Shown: positions 25,155 through 34,194, counted from the first letter of the stretch. The stretch is 38,406 nucleotides of DNA from Eubacteriales bacterium (GCA_030524125.1 JAUNHB010000013.1:1-38406), one strand, 5' to 3'. The notes: generated by a model not told the origin, from the sequence alone. Translations and numbers: made by a program.

Positions 25155-25408
25155 ATGCCATGAGGGGGCGCTTTGCCAAGCTCACGGGCTTCGCCCTATA
25201 GCGCTTGGCTCATCACCTCCCGCTTTCATGCAGGCATGACGCGGGAAAGTCACGTGCTCCGTCCCGACACTCCGCAGTGCACGCTTGACAAAGCTTCGCT
25301 TTGCCAAGCTCACGGGCTTCGCCCTATAGCGATTGTCACATCACCTCCCGCTTTCATGCAAGCATGACGCGGGCGCTGACGTGCCAATCGCTGCACTGCT
25401 CATGGCAT
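25155..25408. repeat. 254-bp repeat element with 10-bp inverted ends and an internal duplication
   Basis: The ends ATGCCATGAG (25155-25164) and CTCATGGCAT (25399-25408) are perfect inverted repeats. Inside, an approximately 84-bp unit occurs twice in direct orientation (about 25171-25253 and 25292-25375), sharing GCCAAGCTCACGGGCTTCGC and CATCACCTCCCGCTTTCATG with a few differences. Each unit contains hairpins (CCCGC with GCGGG; GCCAAGC with GCTTGGC in unit 1; AGCGATTG with CAATCGCT in unit 2). No coding capacity. It resembles a small non-autonomous (MITE-like) element. It fills the gap between the recO stop and the lipoprotein start. Confidence 0.7.
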
Positions 25409-25428
25409 ACGTGCACATTATACCTTCT

Positions 25429-26091
25429 TTAGGGGGAAGTTTCAAGTATTTCCAGTGATTTGAAGCGATGATCTACGTAATGTCTGCGGAGCCAGGTGAC
25501 GACGCGGGAGAATTCTTCGAGGACGTCGTCGGTCAGGGTGAAGGTGTAGAGTTTTTCCACCGGGGCGGCGACGACGTACTGGAGGGCGTAGAGAGTGGAT
25601 TCATTTAAGTTCCAGTCGGCGAAGCGCTCGAAGGTCTGCGGGCATTCGCCGCTGTAGGTCATGGCTTTCAGCTCGTAGACGAAACGAACCAGCCTCCTCG
25701 GAAGCGCCGGTACGGACAGCGCCCGAAGAGACTGGTACGACAGCCGCAGAAAATCCGCGCCGTCCATGTTTTCCCTTGTATAATAATCCGCAAATTCCAG
25801 AAAATACTGCCCGTAGCAGGCTCCCTCAAAATCTGTCATCAGCTCGCTGAAATAATTTTTTATGGACGCCTGACTGACGGTATAGGCGGTCCGTCCCTCG
25901 TAGATCTGAAATTCCCCGAAGGCGAACACGTTGGCCGCCGCCATCAGCATACTGCCCTGCCGCCTCGCGCCTCTGGCGAAGGCTCTGAGCTTTCCGCGCT
26001 CTCTGGTCAGCAGTACGAGAAGCTTGTCATATTCCCCGACCGGCGCGGCAGACAAAACGATACCGGTCACGGCACAGGTCTGACTGCTCAT
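25429..26091 (-). CDS. recO: DNA repair protein RecO
   Basis: Recombination mediator that helps RecA load on gapped DNA with RecF and RecR. The 220 residues are slightly short for the family (about 240-250). The N-terminal OB-fold begins CAVTGIVLSAAPVGEYDKLL and contains RGKLRAFARGARRQGS; the helical C-terminal domain follows. The zinc-binding cysteines of many RecO proteins are absent. ATG 26091 was chosen for the family-like start and a GGGAGAGAGAC site upstream. It lies 180 nt downstream of era, a classic pairing. Confidence 0.92.
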   Translation of the reverse strand: MSSQTCAVTGIVLSAAPVGEYDKLLVLLTRERGKLRAFARGARRQGSMLMAAANVFAFGEFQIYEGRTAYTVSQASIKNYFSELMTDFEGACYGQYFLEFADYYTRENMDGADFLRLSYQSLRALSVPALPRRLVRFVYELKAMTYSGECPQTFERFADWNLNESTLYALQYVVAAPVEKLYTFTLTDDVLEEFSRVVTWLRRHYVDHRFKSLEILETSP

Positions 26092-26216
26092 GTCTCTCTC
26101 CCATCTGTCCGGGCTTACATTGCTGCGCCTTGTAGGCCAGATAATCCTGTATCGCTCCGGTGTGTGCAAATCGATTCCAACTGTCCATCCTTCTGCCTCC
26201 GCTTCCTTTGTTCTGT

Positions 26217-26239
26217 CAGGCCGGAGCTTTCCCGGCCTG
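26217..26239 (-). other. hairpin between era and recO
   Basis: CAGGCCGG (26217-26224) and CCGGCCTG (26232-26239) form an 8-bp perfect stem with a 7-nt loop, about 35 nt after the era stop. There is no T-run. It may trim or stabilise the era-recO transcript. The remainder of 26092-26271 shows no gene. Confidence 0.4.
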
Positions 26240-26271
26240 TCTATCCATAGAATCCCCGAAGCGGACAGAGG

Positions 26272-27180
26272 CTATACTTGTTTCTTGTCGTATCCAAAAT
26301 TTTTCATCAGGAAGTCGGAATCTCTCCAGTCCTTCTTCACCTTGACCCACAGACGCAGATTGACCTTTGCGTCCAGCATCCGCTCGATCTCGTAGCGGGC
26401 CGCGGAGCCGATCTTTTTCAGCATCGCTCCGCCCTTTCCGATGATGATGCCCTTGTGGGAATCCCGCTCGCATACGATGGTCGCCTCGATGTCCCACATG
26501 GGCCGGGCGCCCGGACGCTCCTTCATAATGTCGATGGATACGGCGATCCCGTGGGGGATCTCCTCGTCCAGAAGCTTCAGCGCCTTCTCGCGGATCAGCT
26601 CCGACACGATCTGCCGCATGGGCTGGTCCGTCACCGTGTCCTCGTCGTAGAAAAGCGGGCCATAGGGCAGATAGCGGAAGATCACGTCCACCAGCGTCTG
26701 CTGATTCGCGCCCTTCAGCGCCGACACCGGCACCACGTCCGCAAAATCCAGAAGCCCCCGGTATGCGTCGATGGCCGCCAGCACCTCCTCCCGCTTCACC
26801 GTGTCGGTCTTGTTGATCACGAGCACCACGGGCGTGCGCACCGACCGGAGCCGCTCCGCGATCTGCCGGTCCTGCGCCCCCACGCGGGACGAGGGCTCCA
26901 CGAGCCAGAGCACCACGTCCACCTCTCCCAGCGTCTTCTCGGCCACATTGACCATATATTCTCCCAGCTTGTTTTTCGCCCGGTGCATCCCCGGCGTGTC
27001 CACAAACACGATCTGTCCCTGCTCGCAGGTGTAGACCGTCTGGATCCGGTTTCTCGTCGTCTGGGGTCTGTGGGACGTGATGGCGATCTTCTGGCCGATC
27101 AGCCGGTTCATCAGCGTGGATTTCCCCACGTTCGGCCTTCCCACAAGCGTCGCAAATCCCGATTTCTTCTGTTCACTCAT
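26272..27180 (-). CDS. era: GTPase Era
   Basis: An essential GTPase that binds 16S rRNA during 30S maturation. The 302 residues are the usual length. G1 GRPNVGKST is at 14-22, the G2 region around SHRPQTTRNR, G3 DTPGMH, G4 NKTD and G5 SALKG; the C-terminal KH domain contains IIIGKGGAMLKKIG. It starts 17 nt after the protease stop and so is probably co-transcribed with it and with recO. Confidence 0.98.
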   Translation of the reverse strand: MSEQKKSGFATLVGRPNVGKSTLMNRLIGQKIAITSHRPQTTRNRIQTVYTCEQGQIVFVDTPGMHRAKNKLGEYMVNVAEKTLGEVDVVLWLVEPSSRVGAQDRQIAERLRSVRTPVVLVINKTDTVKREEVLAAIDAYRGLLDFADVVPVSALKGANQQTLVDVIFRYLPYGPLFYDEDTVTDQPMRQIVSELIREKALKLLDEEIPHGIAVSIDIMKERPGARPMWDIEATIVCERDSHKGIIIGKGGAMLKKIGSAARYEIERMLDAKVNLRLWVKVKKDWRDSDFLMKNFGYDKKQV

Positions 27181-27197
27181 ATTTGATCTCCGCTCCT

Positions 27198-30176
27198 TTA
27201 TGCTCCGAACAGGCGGAAGGTCGTGTCAAACAGCTCCCGGTCCTTCTCGATCCGGCTCTCGTTTCCCACCGCGCAGAAGCTTCCCTGCGCCAGAAGCTCC
27301 CGCACGCCGTCCGCCAGCGCCCGGATATCCTCCGGCCGGGCGGTCAGCACCTGATCCCGCACTCTCTGCAGATCCTCCTGCGTCGTATGGGTCAGCCACG
27401 CGGACACGCTCCGGCTCCCCTCCATGGAGGGCGTCCGCGGCGTATCCATCTCGCTGATCGTCCCGATAATATATTTTGTCATATCCCGTTCCGAGGCGTC
27501 GAACTGCTCCACATAGTCGGGCGTGCGCTCAAACACCTCGTTGGTGCTGCCAAGGTTCGGGTCCCGGTAGGACACAAGATAGCTGTCCCCGTAAGTCCCA
27601 AAGCCGCTCATGCAGCCGTAGGCCCCGCCCTTGACCCGCACCTGGATCCACAGGTAGTCGTAGCTCAGGATCACCTTCAGGATCCGGTACGCGCCCGTGT
27701 AGCTGCCGATGTGCCCCGCTCTGGCCACATACTGCACGGCGGACGGCGTCTTGATGCCCTCCCGTCCGGCGGGTCTCCTTGTGAGCGCCGACCGGGAACC
27801 GGCGCACGCCGCGCCGCCGGGCAGGGTCTCCGCACCGTCAGACTGCGCCTTCGCGCCGCCTTCCGGAAGCTCCTTCGTACACAGCGCCGCTTTCAGCGCC
27901 GGCAGCTCCCGTCTGACCGCCTCCAGCCCCTCCGGGCCGGAGGTGCAGCTGACGATCAGATTTTCCGGGCGCAGCACATAGTCCATCACCAGACGGAGCT
28001 TCTCCGCCAGCTCCCCTTTTCGCTCCTCAAAGCTCTGCTCCAGCTCCTCGATCATGCCGTAGAACGCGACGCCGTTCATCCGGTCGTTGACCCACGCGGA
28101 CTCCGAGAACGCCGCCATGGCCCGGACGGCCGCCGCCGTGTGTCCCGCCCCGGTCAGAAACATCTGAAGCCTTGATCTTACCTGCGCCACGATCTCATAG
28201 AGCCGTTTTGCGTCGTCCAGCTTCGTGCGGCCGATCATCTCCCGCAGCATGGCGAACGCAAAATCTGTATCCGGGATCAACGTCTTCGTCCGAAGCTCGA
28301 ACATGATCCGGAAGCGCTCCGGCTCCCTCATGTCTCCGTACAGATTTACGGTCGGCGTGATCCCGCCCGTATGGCAGTTGATCTCGTTGAACAGCTCGCC
28401 GTAGCTGTAATTTTCCGTGTCCACATAGCCGAGCACATATTTCAGAAGCCCCAGATACGGGATCAGCTCCTCCGGCACCTGTCCCGCGTCGAACAGAAGC
28501 CGGATATAGCTGATGCCCGACGTAAACAGATTCTGGAAAAGCACCGTCGTCCCGTCCTCGCGAAGCTCCTCGTTGACGAGGGGGGACGCTTCCTTTCGGA
28601 TGTCCTCTCTCGAGAGCATGGGAATCTTTTCCAGATCCTCCTGCGGGGACGGCTCGTCCTGATAATCCTTGAGTACCCGCGTCTCCTGCACGAGCCGTCT
28701 GCGTCCTTCCTCGTCCAGCCCTGCCTTTTGCTCCTGCAGCGCGGCCGAAAGTTCCTCCTGCCGCTTCGCCTCCAGCCCCGCCACAGGCCGCAGCACGAGG
28801 AGCGCTCCGTGGGGATTGTCGAGGAGCCACGTCCGGATCAGATTTTCAAAATACCGCTCCGGAAGCCGCTCCCTCATCCTCGCAAAGCGGTCCAGCGCGA
28901 TCAGGTGGAGAAACGGCCGGTTCTCGTCGTAGAGCCAGCTGTCGAACATCTGGAGTCCGTACATCAGCCCTCTCGGATAATTTCCGAAATCCGCCTCCCG
29001 GTAGCGGAACTCATAGTAGTTGATCCCGGCCAGCAGCGCCTTCCGGTCAAAACCTCTGTCCGCGATCTCCTGAAGCGTCGACCGCACCACCCGCAGGAAC
29101 TCGTCCTTCTGTTCCTCCCTGGCGTGCTTTGCGATCACGGAAAAATACGGCTGCGCGATCCCGTTCTCATAGGAGCTCAGAATATCCTTTCCGATGCCCG
29201 CGTCCAGAAGCGCTTTTTTCAGCGGAGCGCCCGGAGCCGACAAAAGAGCGTACTCCAGCACCTGAAACGCCAGATAAAGATCCGCGTCCAGCGACGTGCC
29301 CACCACCGCGCTGTAGGAAAGATATGCCTGCGGCCCGTCGCTTTCCTCCTCCGACACCGGATAGTCCACGATCCGCTCCGTCGGGTGCGCAAAGGGCTTC
29401 TGAAGCCCGATGGACGAATCCACCGGGAGGTATTCATAGTGACTCAGATAATGCTCGTCGATCCAGACAAGCTTCTCCGCCATGTCCATGTCGCCGTACA
29501 GGTAGAGGTAGCAGTTGGACGGGTGATAATATTTCCGGTGAAAATCCAGAAACGCCTCGTACGTCAGCTCCGGAATGTGGATGGGATCGCCGCCCGACTC
29601 ATGAAAATACGGTGTGTCCGGATACAGCGTCCGCATGATCTCGCTGTCCAGCATATCCTCCGGGGAGGACAGCGCCCCCTTCATCTCATTGTAGACGACG
29701 CCGTTGTAGATGAGCGGCGCGTCCTCCGACTCCAGCTCGTAATGCCAGCCCTCCTGCCGGAAGATCTTTTCCTCCCGGTAAATATTCGGGCGGAACACCG
29801 CGTCCAGATAGACGTGCATCAGATTCTGAAAATCCCGGTCGTTGCAGCTCGCCACCGGATACACAGTCTTGTCCGGATAGGTCATGGCGTTCAGAAAGGT
29901 GTTGAGCGATCCCTTCACCAGCTCCACAAACGGATCCTTCACCGGAAAATCCGCCGAGCCGCACAGCACCGAGTGCTCCATAATGTGCGGCACTCCCGTA
30001 CTGTCGGACGGCGGTGTCCGGAATCCGATGTTGAATACTTTATTTTCGTCCCCGTTGGACAGAAGCGCCACCCGCGCGCCGGTCTTCCTGTGCCGAAGCA
30101 GATACCCCGTGGAATTTAATTCCGGGATCTGCTCTTTTTGTATCAGCTCATAGGCTGTCAGCTGTTCCACTGTCAT
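27198..30176 (-). CDS. M16C metallopeptidase (presequence-protease/insulinase family)
   Basis: A 992-residue zinc peptidase that degrades peptides inside a closed two-half chamber. It carries the inverted zinc motif HIMEH (His64, Glu67, His68), and Glu164 in VVYNEMKG is the likely third ligand. The length and the four-domain layout match PreP-type M16C enzymes. ATG 30176 (MTVEQLTAYELI) was chosen because the upstream codons read into leader. Between about 27890 and 27755 the product contains a Gly/Ala/Arg-rich low-complexity stretch just before SAVQYVARAGHIG, longer than I expect in relatives. It has no signal peptide, so it is cytoplasmic. It precedes era by 17 nt. Confidence 0.93.
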   Translation of the reverse strand: MTVEQLTAYELIQKEQIPELNSTGYLLRHRKTGARVALLSNGDENKVFNIGFRTPPSDSTGVPHIMEHSVLCGSADFPVKDPFVELVKGSLNTFLNAMTYPDKTVYPVASCNDRDFQNLMHVYLDAVFRPNIYREEKIFRQEGWHYELESEDAPLIYNGVVYNEMKGALSSPEDMLDSEIMRTLYPDTPYFHESGGDPIHIPELTYEAFLDFHRKYYHPSNCYLYLYGDMDMAEKLVWIDEHYLSHYEYLPVDSSIGLQKPFAHPTERIVDYPVSEEESDGPQAYLSYSAVVGTSLDADLYLAFQVLEYALLSAPGAPLKKALLDAGIGKDILSSYENGIAQPYFSVIAKHAREEQKDEFLRVVRSTLQEIADRGFDRKALLAGINYYEFRYREADFGNYPRGLMYGLQMFDSWLYDENRPFLHLIALDRFARMRERLPERYFENLIRTWLLDNPHGALLVLRPVAGLEAKRQEELSAALQEQKAGLDEEGRRRLVQETRVLKDYQDEPSPQEDLEKIPMLSREDIRKEASPLVNEELREDGTTVLFQNLFTSGISYIRLLFDAGQVPEELIPYLGLLKYVLGYVDTENYSYGELFNEINCHTGGITPTVNLYGDMREPERFRIMFELRTKTLIPDTDFAFAMLREMIGRTKLDDAKRLYEIVAQVRSRLQMFLTGAGHTAAAVRAMAAFSESAWVNDRMNGVAFYGMIEELEQSFEERKGELAEKLRLVMDYVLRPENLIVSCTSGPEGLEAVRRELPALKAALCTKELPEGGAKAQSDGAETLPGGAACAGSRSALTRRPAGREGIKTPSAVQYVARAGHIGSYTGAYRILKVILSYDYLWIQVRVKGGAYGCMSGFGTYGDSYLVSYRDPNLGSTNEVFERTPDYVEQFDASERDMTKYIIGTISEMDTPRTPSMEGSRSVSAWLTHTTQEDLQRVRDQVLTARPEDIRALADGVRELLAQGSFCAVGNESRIEKDRELFDTTFRLFGA

Positions 30177-30282
30177 GGATTCCTGTAACCTCCGTGTCTT
30201 CTTGTCTCTGTAAGTAGTATGAACATATTTCAAGTCAGTATAACATATTTTTCCGGGAGGGACAAGAAACCAAAAGCCCCTC

Positions 30283-31071
30283 TCATTCTCCCATGGCCGC
30301 CTTCGCGTGCTCCACATAGAGTTTTCGGATCCCTCCGTACTCGCCCAGCCCCTTCAGGACGCAGGTCACCTCAAAGCCCGCCTGCTCGAAGCGGCTCCGC
30401 CACGAGTCCTCGTCGCCGGACATATCGTTGATGGCGTGATCTCCGGCCACCACCATAAACGGAGCCAGCGTCACCTTTCTCACGCCCAGCGCCTCCACCT
30501 GCCGAAGCAGCGTATCGAGAGACGGGTACGCCTCCACCGTGCCGAGAAACACATTGCGGTAGCCCAGATCCTTGCACATATAATCCAGCGCCGCGTAGAC
30601 GGTGTTGGCGTAATGCGTCGTCCCGTGTCCCATCAGCACCAGCGCCTCGTCCGCTCCGATCTCGCCCGCCTCCGCCATGACGGCGCGGATCGCCGCTCTG
30701 GAATCCGCCTCGCTGGTCAGAAGCGGCGTCCCGAAGGTGATCCGTTCAAAATGATCCCGGTATTTCAGCACGTCCTGCTTCATCAGATCGTTCTCCACGC
30801 CGTTGATGATGTGGGTGGGCTGCACCGTCACCCTCGTGACGCCGTCCGCGATCATCCGCTCCATGGCCTCCGCCACCGTGTCGATCCGCACGCCGTCCCG
30901 CTTCCAGAGCTTCCGGATGATCATGCCGCTGGTCCACGCCCGGTACAGCGCATACTCCGGGCAGGCCGCCCGCAGCTCGTCCTCGATGACGTCGATGGTC
31001 TTCTCCCTCGTCTCGTTGACGCTTGTCCCAAAGCTCACCACTAAAAGTCCTTTTTTTCCTGCCTCGTTCAT
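30283..31071 (-). CDS. cbiK: sirohydrochlorin cobaltochelatase CbiK
   Basis: Inserts Co2+ into (precorrin-2/sirohydrochlorin) in the anaerobic cobalamin pathway. The 262 residues match CbiK. Expected metal ligands are present: His149 in LMGHGTTHYAN, Glu180 in GTVEAYPS and His212 in GDHAINDMSGDE. The N-terminus VVSFGTSVNETRE is the family signature. There is no signal peptide, so it is cytoplasmic, unlike the exported CbiK of some sulfate reducers. No other cobalamin synthesis gene is adjacent and no riboswitch was seen upstream. Confidence 0.93.
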   Translation of the reverse strand: MNEAGKKGLLVVSFGTSVNETREKTIDVIEDELRAACPEYALYRAWTSGMIIRKLWKRDGVRIDTVAEAMERMIADGVTRVTVQPTHIINGVENDLMKQDVLKYRDHFERITFGTPLLTSEADSRAAIRAVMAEAGEIGADEALVLMGHGTTHYANTVYAALDYMCKDLGYRNVFLGTVEAYPSLDTLLRQVEALGVRKVTLAPFMVVAGDHAINDMSGDEDSWRSRFEQAGFEVTCVLKGLGEYGGIRKLYVEHAKAAMGE

Positions 31072-31187
31072 CTGTCTTACCTCTCCTTGTCGTGTTTTGA
31101 TAACAGTTTATTACGAAGGCTCCCAAAAGTCCACGGATTTTTTGTCCGGCCGGATCCGGGCGCATTCTTCCGACGCCGGACGTACCG

Positions 31188-31225
31188 AAAAAGCGGCGCG
31201 CGGATGTCCGCGCGCCGCCTTTTTT
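31188..31225. terminator. bidirectional rho-independent terminator
   Basis: GCGGCGCGCGGA (31193-31204) and TCCGCGCGCCGC (31207-31218) form a 12-bp GC-rich stem, flanked by As on one side and Ts on the other, so it works on either strand. It ends the spore coat genes. Confidence 0.92.
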
Positions 31226-31241
31226 CGTCCTTCGCCCCGCC

Positions 31242-31502
31242 TTACAGCATGGACTCCGGCTGAAACAGAGATTTCACATGGGCGATCTCCTCCGCCGTCG
31301 CCTTCGCCGCCGGCACATAGTAGGATTTTTCCCGGGCGATCTGGTAGATCTGCTCCTGCGCGGTCTCCGCCTTGTTCCGCATCTGCTTGAGCGTCTGCTT
31401 CAGCTGCGGGTTCTCGCTCTGCGCGATGCAGTCCGCGTACATTTTCAGTTCGCTGTTGATCCCTGTCAGCGCGTCGCTGACCATCGTCTTCTCATCCATC
31501 AT
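31242..31502 (-). CDS. CotF-family spore coat protein
   Basis: An 86-residue helical protein with MVSDALTGINSELKMYADC at the start, LKQTLKQMRNKAE in the middle and the family-like YQIAREKSYYVPAAKATAEE near the end. CotF-type proteins are deposited in the spore coat. ATG 31502 has GGAGGG 7 nt upstream. It follows the other small coat gene by 12 nt and precedes a strong terminator, so the two form one unit. Confidence 0.85.
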   Translation of the reverse strand: MMDEKTMVSDALTGINSELKMYADCIAQSENPQLKQTLKQMRNKAETAQEQIYQIAREKSYYVPAAKATAEEIAHVKSLFQPESML

Positions 31503-31514
31503 CGTCCTGCCCTC

Positions 31515-31700
31515 CTATTTCAGAAATCCCATAAGCTGCTGCTTATTTTCTCTGGCCGACCGGGCCGCCTGCTGAAAATACTGTTTCACCTGGCTGTCCG
31601 TGGCCTGCTCCGCGTAGGCCGTAAATTTTGCGTGGCACGTCTCGCTTCCCCCGATCAGATGACGCAGGTTCTGAACGTCGAGCTCCGATAACTGTGACAT
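31515..31700 (-). CDS. small helical protein, probable spore coat partner
   Basis: A 61-residue helical protein (MSQLSELDVQNLRHLIGGSE to NKQQLMGFLK). It resembles the N-terminal helices of CotF-like coat proteins and lies 12 nt before the CotF gene, so a shared coat function is likely. ATG 31700 has a strong AAGGAGG 7 nt upstream. An in-frame ATG at 31769 overlaps the glgA stop (ATGA) and would add 23 residues, but the strong internal ribosome site argues for the short form. Confidence 0.75.
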   Translation of the reverse strand: MSQLSELDVQNLRHLIGGSETCHAKFTAYAEQATDSQVKQYFQQAARSARENKQQLMGFLK

Positions 31701-31707
31701 AAAAATA

Positions 31708-31758
31708 CCTCCTTGTTTTTCATACTCGCTGCAACCGTAGTATGTGAAAACAAGGAGG
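31708..31758 (-). promoter_or_regulatory. hairpin ending glgA and covering the coat-gene ribosome site
   Basis: On the minus strand CCTCCTTGTTTT (31758-31747) pairs perfectly with AAAACAAGGAGG (31719-31708), with further pairing of ATACT with AGTAT across a small bulge. The 3' arm contains the AAGGAGG ribosome site of the small coat gene and is followed by TATTTTT. It therefore fits both a terminator for glgA and a structure hiding the coat-gene start. Confidence 0.7.
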
Positions 31759-31765
31759 TTTTCAT

Positions 31766-33205
31766 TCATGCAAGTCCGTCGTACAGCTCCTCGTACTGTC
31801 CCGCCGAATGCTTCCACGAAAAATCGGCTTCCATCGCCCGCTCCGCGATCAGGTTCCATGAGCGTCTCCGGTCGTAGTAGATCCCTTCCGCGTAGCGCAG
31901 CGCGCCCAGCATCTCGTGGGCGTTGTAGTTCAGGAACGAAAAGCCGGTGCCTGTCTCCTCAAACTCGTTGTAGGGCTCCACCGTGTCCCGCAGTCCGCCC
32001 GTCTCCCGCACGATGGGAACCGTACCGTAGCGGAGACTGATCAGCTGGCTCAGGCCGCATGGCTCAAACTGGGACGGCATGAGAAACGCGTCGCACGCCG
32101 CGTAGATCTTGTGGGCCGTCTCCTCGGAATAATAGATGCAGGCCGCCACCTTCCCGCCGTACTTCCACGCGAAATGCCGGAACATATTTTCATACCGTTC
32201 CTCTCCCGTTCCCAGCACGACGATCTGCACCGCGTCCTGACAGATCTCGTCCATCACGCAGTCGATCAGATCGAAGCCCTTCTGCTCCGTGAGGCGGGAC
32301 ACGATCCCGACCAGCATGACCTTTTTGTCCTGCGCAAGTCCCAGTTCTTTTTGAAGCTCCAGCTTGTTTTTCACCTTATCCTTCCGGAAAGTTTTCGCCG
32401 AGTAGTTTTTCCAGATCAGGGAATCCGCCGAAGGATCCCACTCTTCGTAGTCCAGCCCGTTGACGATCCCTGACAGCGCTCCCGCTCTGGCCCGCATGAG
32501 CCCGTCCAGATGCTCCCCGAAGGATGGGGTCTGGATCTCCTCCGCATAGGTGCGGCTGACAGTGGTCACCCGGTCCGCATAGACGATGCCGCCCTTCAGA
32601 TAGTTGGCGTCACCGAAAGCTTCCAGCTTATCCGACGTAAAATAAGACATATCAAGTCCCGTGGCGTCCTGTACGGTCTTAATGTTCCACACGCCCTGAA
32701 ACTTCAGATTATGAATGGTCATCACAGATTTCATGCCGGCGTAAAAGCCTCCCTCATGAAAGCTGTCCTTTAAGTAGACCGGCACGAGACCGGTCTGCCA
32801 GTCATGGCAGTGTATGATCTCCGGCTGATAGTCCACCACCGGCAGGATCGAGAGCGCCGCTCTGGAGAAAAACGCAAACTTTTCCACATCCTCATGAATG
32901 TATCCGTAGGGCTTATCCCCCGCGAAATAATATTCATTGTCGATAAAATAGTAGTGGATCCCCGCATGCTCCAGCTCCATAATCCCCACATACTGACTTC
33001 TCCACGCCATGTCCATGTAAAAGCTCGTCACGAACTGCATGCGCTCCTTCCATTCGGAAGAAATAAATTTGTAATTGGGGATCACGACCCGGACTTCGTA
33101 TTTGTCCTTATCAAAATACTTCGGCAGAGCTCCCACCACGTCCGCGAGTCCTCCGGTCTTGACAAACGGCACACATTCCGACGCAACAAATAATATCTTC
33201 TTCAA
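31766..33205 (-). CDS. glgA: glycogen synthase
   Basis: Transfers glucose from ADP-glucose to a growing alpha-1,4-glucan. The 479 residues match bacterial GlgA. The N-terminal KKILFVASECVPFVKTGGLADVVGALP has the nucleotide-sugar loop (Lys-Thr-Gly-Gly at 16-19). The C-terminal half contains GIVSRLTEQKGFDL and the catalytic MPSQFEPCGLSQL. I chose the TTG at 33205: GGAGGAG is 5 nt upstream and the encoded start is the usual one, while upstream ATGs lack ribosome sites. No other glycogen gene is here. It sits 72 nt downstream of spo0A with its own likely promoter. Confidence 0.96.
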   Translation of the reverse strand: MKKILFVASECVPFVKTGGLADVVGALPKYFDKDKYEVRVVIPNYKFISSEWKERMQFVTSFYMDMAWRSQYVGIMELEHAGIHYYFIDNEYYFAGDKPYGYIHEDVEKFAFFSRAALSILPVVDYQPEIIHCHDWQTGLVPVYLKDSFHEGGFYAGMKSVMTIHNLKFQGVWNIKTVQDATGLDMSYFTSDKLEAFGDANYLKGGIVYADRVTTVSRTYAEEIQTPSFGEHLDGLMRARAGALSGIVNGLDYEEWDPSADSLIWKNYSAKTFRKDKVKNKLELQKELGLAQDKKVMLVGIVSRLTEQKGFDLIDCVMDEICQDAVQIVVLGTGEERYENMFRHFAWKYGGKVAACIYYSEETAHKIYAACDAFLMPSQFEPCGLSQLISLRYGTVPIVRETGGLRDTVEPYNEFEETGTGFSFLNYNAHEMLGALRYAEGIYYDRRRSWNLIAERAMEADFSWKHSAGQYEELYDGLA

Positions 33206-33235
33206 CGCTTCTCCTCCCGTCCTGATTCTATGCAT

Positions 33236-33264
33236 ATTATACATCAAGAAGAAGCTATTTAAAA
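33236..33264 (-). promoter_or_regulatory. probable glgA promoter
   Basis: Minus strand: -10 TATAAT (33241-33236) with a weak -35 TTTTAA (33264-33259) at 17 bp, inside the short spo0A-glgA gap. Confidence 0.5.
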
Positions 33265-33277
33265 GAAGTTTTATCAA

Positions 33278-34078
33278 CTATGCATGCTTTTTATAATCCA
33301 GACGGATCTTGTCCGCGATCAGCGCGATAAATTCCGAGTTCGTCGGCTTGCCTTTTCCCACGCTGACCGTGTATCCGAACAGCTCGTCGATGGTGTCCAT
33401 CTTTCCCCGGCTCCACGCTACCTCGATGGCATGACGGATCGCCCTCTCCACGCGGCTCGGCGTCGTCTGATGGTTTTTGGCGATGGTCGGATAGAGGATC
33501 TTCGTGATGGAATTTAACATGTTCATGTCCTCCACTGCCATCATGATCGCGTCCCTCAGATACTGATAGCCCTTGATGTGAGCCGGCACTCCGATCTCGT
33601 GAATCATGTTCGTCACGTCCATCTCCAGATTGCGCTCCGCATAGTCCGCCTTCGTCTCATAGGGCGTCACCTTGCGGATCTCGGTCTTTCGTTTCTGCCT
33701 GGCCGCCTTCAGACTCTGGATCCGGCTAAGCAGCATATCATGGTCGAACGGCTTCATAATGTAATAGCTCGCTCCCAGCAGGAATGCATCTTCTGTGATC
33801 CGTTCCTGTCCGATGGCGGAGATCACCACAAATTCCGGCTTCTTGCGAAGCGCCGGATCCTGCCCGATCCTCTCCATGACAGACAGTCCGTCCAGCTTTG
33901 GCATAATGATGTCCAGCAGCATGATATCCGGTTCCTTCTCCCGGATGAGCTGGCAGGCCTCTTCCCCGTTTCTTGCGATTCCCACGACCTGAAGCTCCGC
34001 GTCCTGACGCAGGATCCCGTCCAGGATCTCCGTCATTCTTTCGTTATCATCTGCAATGGCAACACTCCATCTGCTCAT
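33278..34078 (-). CDS. spo0A: sporulation master regulator Spo0A
   Basis: Response regulator that starts sporulation when phosphorylated. The 266 residues are the usual length. The receiver domain has Asp10-Asp11, phospho-acceptor Asp56 in [13 protein letters not shown] and Lys in YIMKPFD near 107. The C-terminal DNA-binding domain is intact ([48 protein letters not shown]). ATG 34078 is used with GGAGG 7 nt upstream. The usual upstream neighbour spoIVB is not here; an RND exporter with its own terminator takes that place. It has a sigma-A-like promoter and a 0A-box pair upstream. Confidence 0.98.
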   Translation of the reverse strand: MSRWSVAIADDNERMTEILDGILRQDAELQVVGIARNGEEACQLIREKEPDIMLLDIIMPKLDGLSVMERIGQDPALRKKPEFVVISAIGQERITEDAFLLGASYYIMKPFDHDMLLSRIQSLKAARQKRKTEIRKVTPYETKADYAERNLEMDVTNMIHEIGVPAHIKGYQYLRDAIMMAVEDMNMLNSITKILYPTIAKNHQTTPSRVERAIRHAIEVAWSRGKMDTIDELFGYTVSVGKGKPTNSEFIALIADKIRLDYKKHA

Positions 34079-34157
34079 GTGCAATCCTCCCCGTTTCCCA
34101 TATGATCTGTCTCCTTTCTACGGCTTCATACAAAACCTTTCATTGCTCACAGTGCAA

Positions 34158-34186
34158 ATTATAGGGAAATTGGTAATTCCTTACAA
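34158..34186 (-). promoter_or_regulatory. sigma-A-type promoter for spo0A
   Basis: Minus strand: -35 TTGTAA (34186-34181), 17-bp spacer, perfect -10 TATAAT (34163-34158), giving a leader of about 75 nt. Confidence 0.7.
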
Positions 34187-34194
34187 GCAAATCC

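Noticed and set aside
25171-25375. CRISPR-like array
   Set aside because: Only two 84-bp units with one short spacer and internal hairpins; no cas gene nearby. A MITE-like element explains it better.
31701-31859. A longer N-terminus for the small coat protein
   Set aside because: The extra codons read through the glgA end and the hairpin; the strong AAGGAGG site supports ATG 31700. The ATG at 31769 is kept only as an alternative.
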